A DNA stretch of 64,000 nt from Nitrospira sp. (GTDB lineage: Bacteria; Nitrospirota; Thermodesulfovibrionia; Thermodesulfovibrionales; Dissulfurispiraceae). The DNA lies in the NCBI GenBank assembly GCA_002634385.1, contig NSJL01000018.1:1-64000 (forward strand), written 5' to 3'. Under the pieces are notes generated by a model, which saw only the letters and a list, made by a program, of their open reading frames with translations, did no database searches and was not told the origin of the DNA. Within the stretch, counting starts at the first letter, position 1. Every line of letters begins with the position of its first letter. Below are positions 60,110 to 64,000 of this stretch, one piece after another. The position numbers and the translations under genes were made by a program.

Positions 60110-61909
60110 ATGGAAATGGAATTGGATTGGGAAAAGGACGAAGGAGGCGGGAGGCATCCGGTGAATGCATCTTCGGATATAGTCCATGAGCTGCGGCAGA
60201 GGTTCGGCGAAGGGGCCTTTGTGCAGCAGGAGACGCGTGATGCCTTCCCGACTCTTTGGGTGCGGAAGGAGCAGGCGGGAGAGACCCTCCGGTACCTCAA
60301 GACGGAAACGGAGAGGCCGTACCGGATGCTGTATGATCTCACCGCCATTGACGAGAGGGTCCGTTCCCAACGCCCGGGGCAGCCCGGCAGCGACTTTACC
60401 GTCGTCTACCACCTCCTCTCCTTCGGGAGGAACGAGGATATCCGCATAAAAGTACCGCTGCAGGGAGAGCATCCCTCTCTCCCCTCTATAACCCCCCTCT
60501 GGCGCTCCGCGGACTGGTATGAGCGTGAAGTGTGGGATATGTTCGGCATTGCCGCAGAAGGACATCCGCATCTCAGGAGAATCCTGATGCCGCCGACCTG
60601 GAAGGGACATCCCCTCCGGAAAGAGCATCCGGCCCGCCGCACCGAAATCGGGCCCTACTTTTTCCCGGAGAGGAAGGACGAGAAGGAGGAGAAAGCCCTC
60701 CAGTTCCGCCCGGAGGAGTGGGGCATGCAGCGCCACCGGGACGGCACCGATTTCATGTTCCTCAATCTCGGGCCGCACCATACGGGGACCCACGGCATCC
60801 TGCGCATCGTGCTGGAGCTTGACGGGGAGGAGGTGGTGGATGCGGTCCTCGATATCGGCTTTCACCACAGGGCCGCGGAAAAGATGGGGGAGCGCCAGAC
60901 GTGGCATACCTTCATCCCCTATACAGACCGCATCGATTATCTCGCGGGGGTGCTGAACAATTTCCCCTACGTGCTCGCTGCCGAAAAGCTTGCGGGCATC
61001 GAGGTGCCGGACAGGGCGAAGGTGATCCGGGTGATGCTGGCGGAGCTGTTCCGCATTGCGAGCCACCTGATATGGTTCGGGACATTCGCGCAGGATCTCG
61101 GGCAGCTATCCCCGGTGTTCTATGCCTTCACCGACAGGGAGCATTTCTATACCATTATCGAGGCTATCTGCGGGTTCCGCATGCATCCCGCATGGTTCCG
61201 CATCGGGGGGGTTGCAGCCGATCTGCCCAGGGGATGGGAGGGGCTGGTGCGGGACTTCCTGGCGTATCTTCCCGGGAGGCTTGACGAATACGACAAGATC
61301 GTTATGCAGAACCGTATCATAAAGGCAAGGACGCAGGGTGTCGGCAGCATCACCGTGGAGGAAGCCATCGAATGGGGGGTGACCGGCCCCAACCTGCGCG
61401 CCTGTGGTTTCGAATGGGACTTCAGGAAGAAGAGGCCCTATTCCGGGTACGAGCAGTTCGAGTTCGACATCCCCACCGCTCAGAGAGGAGACTCCTATGA
61501 CCGGGCGATGGTGCGGATCGAAGAGATGCGGCAGAGTCTGAGGATCGTCGAACAGTGCCTGAAGAATATGCCTGACGGCCCCTTCAAGGCGGACCATCCC
61601 CTGACCACACCGCCGATCAAGAAATTCACGATGCAGGACATAGAGACACTGATAGCCCACTTTCTCACGGTAAGCTGGGGGCCGGTCATCCCGGCGGGCG
61701 AAGCGTCTTTCGGTATCGAATCGGCAAAGGGGAACACCACCTACTACCTCATCAGCGACGGGAATACGGTATCGTACCGGACGCGTATCCGCACCCCCTC
61801 TTTTCCCCACCTCCAGGTGGTTCCCGAAATGACCCGGGGGCTCGAGATCGCCGACCTCATCGCGATCCTGGGGAGCATCGATTTTATTATGGGGGATGTG
61901 GACCGGTGA
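60110..61909 (+). CDS. nuoCD: NADH-quinone oxidoreductase fused subunits C and D
   Basis: 599 residues. Residues about 1-195 are the 30-kDa NuoC domain ([33 protein letters not shown]); NuoD begins near 215 ([16 protein letters not shown]) and includes the quinone-binding HTGTHG loop and [18 protein letters not shown]. The fusion is the E. coli-like arrangement; separate genes are commoner in deltaproteobacteria. It ends 25 bp before nuoE. Confidence 0.95.
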   Translation: MEMELDWEKDEGGGRHPVNASSDIVHELRQRFGEGAFVQQETRDAFPTLWVRKEQAGETLRYLKTETERPYRMLYDLTAIDERVRSQRPGQPGSDFTVVYHLLSFGRNEDIRIKVPLQGEHPSLPSITPLWRSADWYEREVWDMFGIAAEGHPHLRRILMPPTWKGHPLRKEHPARRTEIGPYFFPERKDEKEEKALQFRPEEWGMQRHRDGTDFMFLNLGPHHTGTHGILRIVLELDGEEVVDAVLDIGFHHRAAEKMGERQTWHTFIPYTDRIDYLAGVLNNFPYVLAAEKLAGIEVPDRAKVIRVMLAELFRIASHLIWFGTFAQDLGQLSPVFYAFTDREHFYTIIEAICGFRMHPAWFRIGGVAADLPRGWEGLVRDFLAYLPGRLDEYDKIVMQNRIIKARTQGVGSITVEEAIEWGVTGPNLRACGFEWDFRKKRPYSGYEQFEFDIPTAQRGDSYDRAMVRIEEMRQSLRIVEQCLKNMPDGPFKADHPLTTPPIKKFTMQDIETLIAHFLTVSWGPVIPAGEASFGIESAKGNTTYYLISDGNTVSYRTRIRTPSFPHLQVVPEMTRGLEIADLIAILGSIDFIMGDVDR

Positions 61910-61934
61910 GGAGAGGAGGAGGACTGAGGAGCTC

Positions 61935-62426
61935 ATGCTGAGCGAAGAGGAGAGACAGGAGATCGAAAGGGAGTTGCAGCATTGCGACAGGAAGAGCGCT
62001 GCCTCTGTCGAGGCCCTGAAGATCGTCCAGAAGCATAGGGGGTGGGTCTCCGACGAGGGGATCCGCGATGTGGCGGAGATCCTCGGAATGACAGTGGACG
62101 AGCTGGACGCGGTCGCCACCTTCTACAACCTCATCTTCCGCAAGCCGGTGGGAAGGCATGTGATCCTGCTCTGCAACACGATAAGCTGCTGGGTGATGGG
62201 GTACGAGGGGATCCTCGACCACCTCTCGGGTCTCCTGGGCATTACCTGGGGGGAGACCACCGCCGACGGGATGTTCACCCTGCTCCCGGTGCCCTGTCTC
62301 GGGGCATGTGATCAGGCCCCTGCCATGATGGTGGACGGAGAGCTTTACGGCGACCTGACCCCGGAGGGGATCGACGAGATTCTCGGCAGGTACCGGGGAG
62401 AGGAGGGCGTATGGAACGTTCCCTGA
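61935..62426 (+). CDS. nuoE: NADH-quinone oxidoreductase subunit E
   Basis: 163 residues from ATG 61935, chosen for the AGGAG just upstream; ATG 61896 is also in frame but lies in nuoCD. The 2Fe-2S cluster is held by CNTISC and CLGAC in LLCNTISCWVMG and PVPCLGACDQAP. The gene overlaps nuoF by 16 bp. Confidence 0.94.
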   Translation: MLSEEERQEIERELQHCDRKSAASVEALKIVQKHRGWVSDEGIRDVAEILGMTVDELDAVATFYNLIFRKPVGRHVILLCNTISCWVMGYEGILDHLSGLLGITWGETTADGMFTLLPVPCLGACDQAPAMMVDGELYGDLTPEGIDEILGRYRGEEGVWNVP

Positions 62427-63706
62427 CACATCCTCTGACCTGGGCGATGCGGCCGGACCGCGAGCCCCTGACCCTGAAGGAGTACGAAGGGAAGGGGGGG
62501 TATGCGGCGGCGCGAAAAGCCCTGACGAAGATGACTCCCCAGGAGATACAGAAGACGGTGACGGAATCCAACCTGAGGGGGCGGGGAGGGGCGGGCTTCA
62601 ATACGGGACAGAAATGGAGCTTCGTTCCCATGGGGCCGACGGCGGATGCTGCGCCCCGTCCCAAGTACCTGGTGGCCAATGCCGACGAAATGGAGCCCGG
62701 AACCTTCAAGGACCGCATGCTCATCGAGGGAAACCCCCACCAGCTCATCGAGGGAATGCTCATCAGTTCCTACGCCATCCAGGCGGACTATGCCTATGTA
62801 TTCCTGCGGGGGGAGTACACAACGGCGGAGCGACGGCTTGCGCGGGCCATTGCGGAAGCGTATGCTGCGGGCTATCTCGGCGGAAACATCTTCGGGAGCG
62901 GCTTCCGCCTCGAAATGCGCCTGCACAGCAGCGCAGGGCGGTATATATGCGGCGAGGAGACGGCGCTGCTGAACGCTCTCGAGGGAAAACGCCCGACGCC
63001 CCGTGCAAAGCCCCCCTTCCCCCAGGTGAGCGGTTTGTGGGGGAAACCCACCGTGGTGAATAACACGGAAACCCTCTTCAATATCCCCCCTATCATCAGC
63101 AACGGGGCAGGATGGTACCGGGGACTGAGTCTCTGCGCGGACGGGGGGACGAAGATCTTCGGTGTCAGCGGCAGGGTAAAGAGACCAGGGCTATGGGAAC
63201 TCCCCATGGGAACGCCCTTGGGGGAAATCATAGAAGAACATGCGGGGGGCATGCGCGAGGGATACACTTTTCACAGCGTCATCCCCGGGGGTGCCTCCAC
63301 CGAATTCCTCCTCGAACGGCATTTCGACGTGAGAATGGATTACGATTCCGTAATGAAGGCGGGCAGCAGACTGGGAACGGGGACCATGATCGTCTTCGAC
63401 CAAACCACCTGCCCCGTGGGAGCGGTGCTCAACCTGCAGCGGTTCTTCGCCCGTGAGTCATGCGGGTGGTGCACCCCCTGCCGGGAGGGGCTGCCGTGGG
63501 TGGTGAATATGTTGCAGGCGATCGAGAACGGGGAGGGTCTGCGCGAGGATATGGAGACCCTGGAGCGGCATGTCCATTTCCTTTCCATGGGGAAGACGTA
63601 CTGTGCCCTCGCACCCGGTGCCATGGAGCCCCTCCATAGCGCCATGACTTTTTTCAAGGAGGATTTCCTCCGGCATATCCATGAAAAGCGCTGCCCCTGG
63701 AAGTGA
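62411..63706 (+). CDS. nuoF: NADH-quinone oxidoreductase subunit F
   Basis: 431 residues. The NADH/FMN site reads LRGRGGAGFNTGQKWSFVP and NADEMEPGTFKDRML; the 4Fe-4S cluster N3 ligands lie in ESCGWCTPCREG and a later cysteine in KTYCALAPGAM. It takes hydride from NADH and feeds NuoE and NuoG. The stop is 3 bp from nuoG. Confidence 0.96.
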   Translation: MERSLTHPLTWAMRPDREPLTLKEYEGKGGYAAARKALTKMTPQEIQKTVTESNLRGRGGAGFNTGQKWSFVPMGPTADAAPRPKYLVANADEMEPGTFKDRMLIEGNPHQLIEGMLISSYAIQADYAYVFLRGEYTTAERRLARAIAEAYAAGYLGGNIFGSGFRLEMRLHSSAGRYICGEETALLNALEGKRPTPRAKPPFPQVSGLWGKPTVVNNTETLFNIPPIISNGAGWYRGLSLCADGGTKIFGVSGRVKRPGLWELPMGTPLGEIIEEHAGGMREGYTFHSVIPGGASTEFLLERHFDVRMDYDSVMKAGSRLGTGTMIVFDQTTCPVGAVLNLQRFFARESCGWCTPCREGLPWVVNMLQAIENGEGLREDMETLERHVHFLSMGKTYCALAPGAMEPLHSAMTFFKEDFLRHIHEKRCPWK

Positions 63707-63709
63707 ACG

Positions 63710-64000
63710 ATGCCCACTATCTATATAGATAATGTTCCCTACGAGGTGAAAGAGGGGGTGAACCTTCTCCACGCATGCCTCTCCCTGGGGTTCGACGTGC
63801 CCTACTTCTGCTGGCACCCCGCGATGAAGTCGGTGGGGGCGTGCAGGCAGTGCGCGGTAAAACAGTTCAGGGACGAGACGGATACGAAGGGGAGGATCGT
63901 GATGTCCTGTATGACCCCTGCCGCCGACGGGACGCGCATTTCCCTCGACGATCCCGAAGTGAGGGCGTTCCGGAAGAGCGTCATCGAATGGCTCATGATA
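63710..64000 (+). CDS. nuoG: NADH-quinone oxidoreductase subunit G, N-terminal part (runs off the window)
   Basis: 97 codons are visible and the frame is open to the last base. It begins [18 protein letters not shown] and shows the ferredoxin-like 2Fe-2S ligands in [21 protein letters not shown] and a later cysteine in [11 protein letters not shown], as in NuoG. The rest, with further clusters and the molybdopterin-like domain, lies beyond the window. Confidence 0.93.
   Translation, partial: MPTIYIDNVPYEVKEGVNLLHACLSLGFDVPYFCWHPAMKSVGACRQCAVKQFRDETDTKGRIVMSCMTPAADGTRISLDDPEVRAFRKSVIEWLMI

Noticed and set aside
1-64000. CRISPR array, tRNA or rRNA genes
   Set aside because: No regularly spaced repeat set and no recognisable tRNA or rRNA sequence was found by reading; a covariance search would be needed to be certain.

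Overview
The window is a GC-rich, gene-dense stretch of chromosome from a Gram-negative, hopanoid-producing bacterium that can respire oxygen. Evidence: outer-membrane genes (TonB-dependent receptor, MlaA/MlaC-like proteins), a large hopanoid (hpn) locus, a caa3-type cytochrome oxidase, a Rieske/cytochrome b complex, and an nuo operon with fused nuoCD. The combination of hpnJ/K/I, c-type cytochrome fusions and many hybrid kinases would fit Nitrospirota or a deltaproteobacterial lineage, but no rRNA or other marker is present and I cannot settle the phylum.

Layout. 0-2.3 kb: mobile DNA, with the 3' end of a group II intron lodged in a frameshifted IS3 transposase, then an intact IS110 transposase. 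2.4-10.7 kb: signalling genes (CheR, hybrid kinase, REC/HD-GYP) followed by decay: an internally deleted receiver domain, an orphan VapB-type antitoxin, an EAL fragment and a Crp/Fnr gene with one in-frame amber codon, with a DsrE-like gene among them. 10.8-15.8 kb: minus-strand recombination cassette (SbcC-like, an unusually long SbcD-like nuclease, a probable single-strand annealing protein). 16.2-20.3 kb: a membrane diguanylate cyclase with an elaborate leader, and a convergent RecD2 helicase.

20.4-38.2 kb: hopanoid locus. mlaA-hpnM run leftward and hpnN rightward; then hpnJ, hpnK, a small EamA-like transporter, shc, hpnA, a DUF116 protein, hpnH and a CruF-like membrane protein form one tightly overlapping run; hpnG (minus) and hpnI (plus) follow after a repeat. 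Shc cyclises squalene, HpnH and HpnG build the C35 side chain, HpnI/K/J add and remodel the sugar head group, and HpnN with HpnM and MlaA probably move hopanoids or lipids to the outer membrane. Squalene synthesis genes (hpnCDE) are not in the window.

38.2-48 kb: a diheme cytochrome c with a stand-alone NarI-like cytochrome b, a metallopeptidase, glucose dehydrogenase, a small cytochrome c, and a four-gene sensory operon (TonB receptor, YfiR-like, CHASE8-like hybrid kinase, CheY). 48.2-58.6 kb: respiratory block with Rieske, a cytochrome b fused to two cytochrome c domains, 6-phosphogluconate dehydrogenase, Sco, caa3 oxidase (ctaD, E, F, C), ctaB and a DegP protease. 58.9-64 kb: nuoA, B, CD, E, F and the start of nuoG behind a near-consensus promoter.

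The least explained structure is non-coding. A repeat of about 0.75 kb occurs at 20.4 and 35.1 kb with a diverged relative at 58.7 kb, carrying a hairpin whose arms differ between copies by a compensatory change. There is also a perfect 26-bp palindrome in the hpnJ leader and a 12-bp-armed inverted repeat between hpnM and hpnN.
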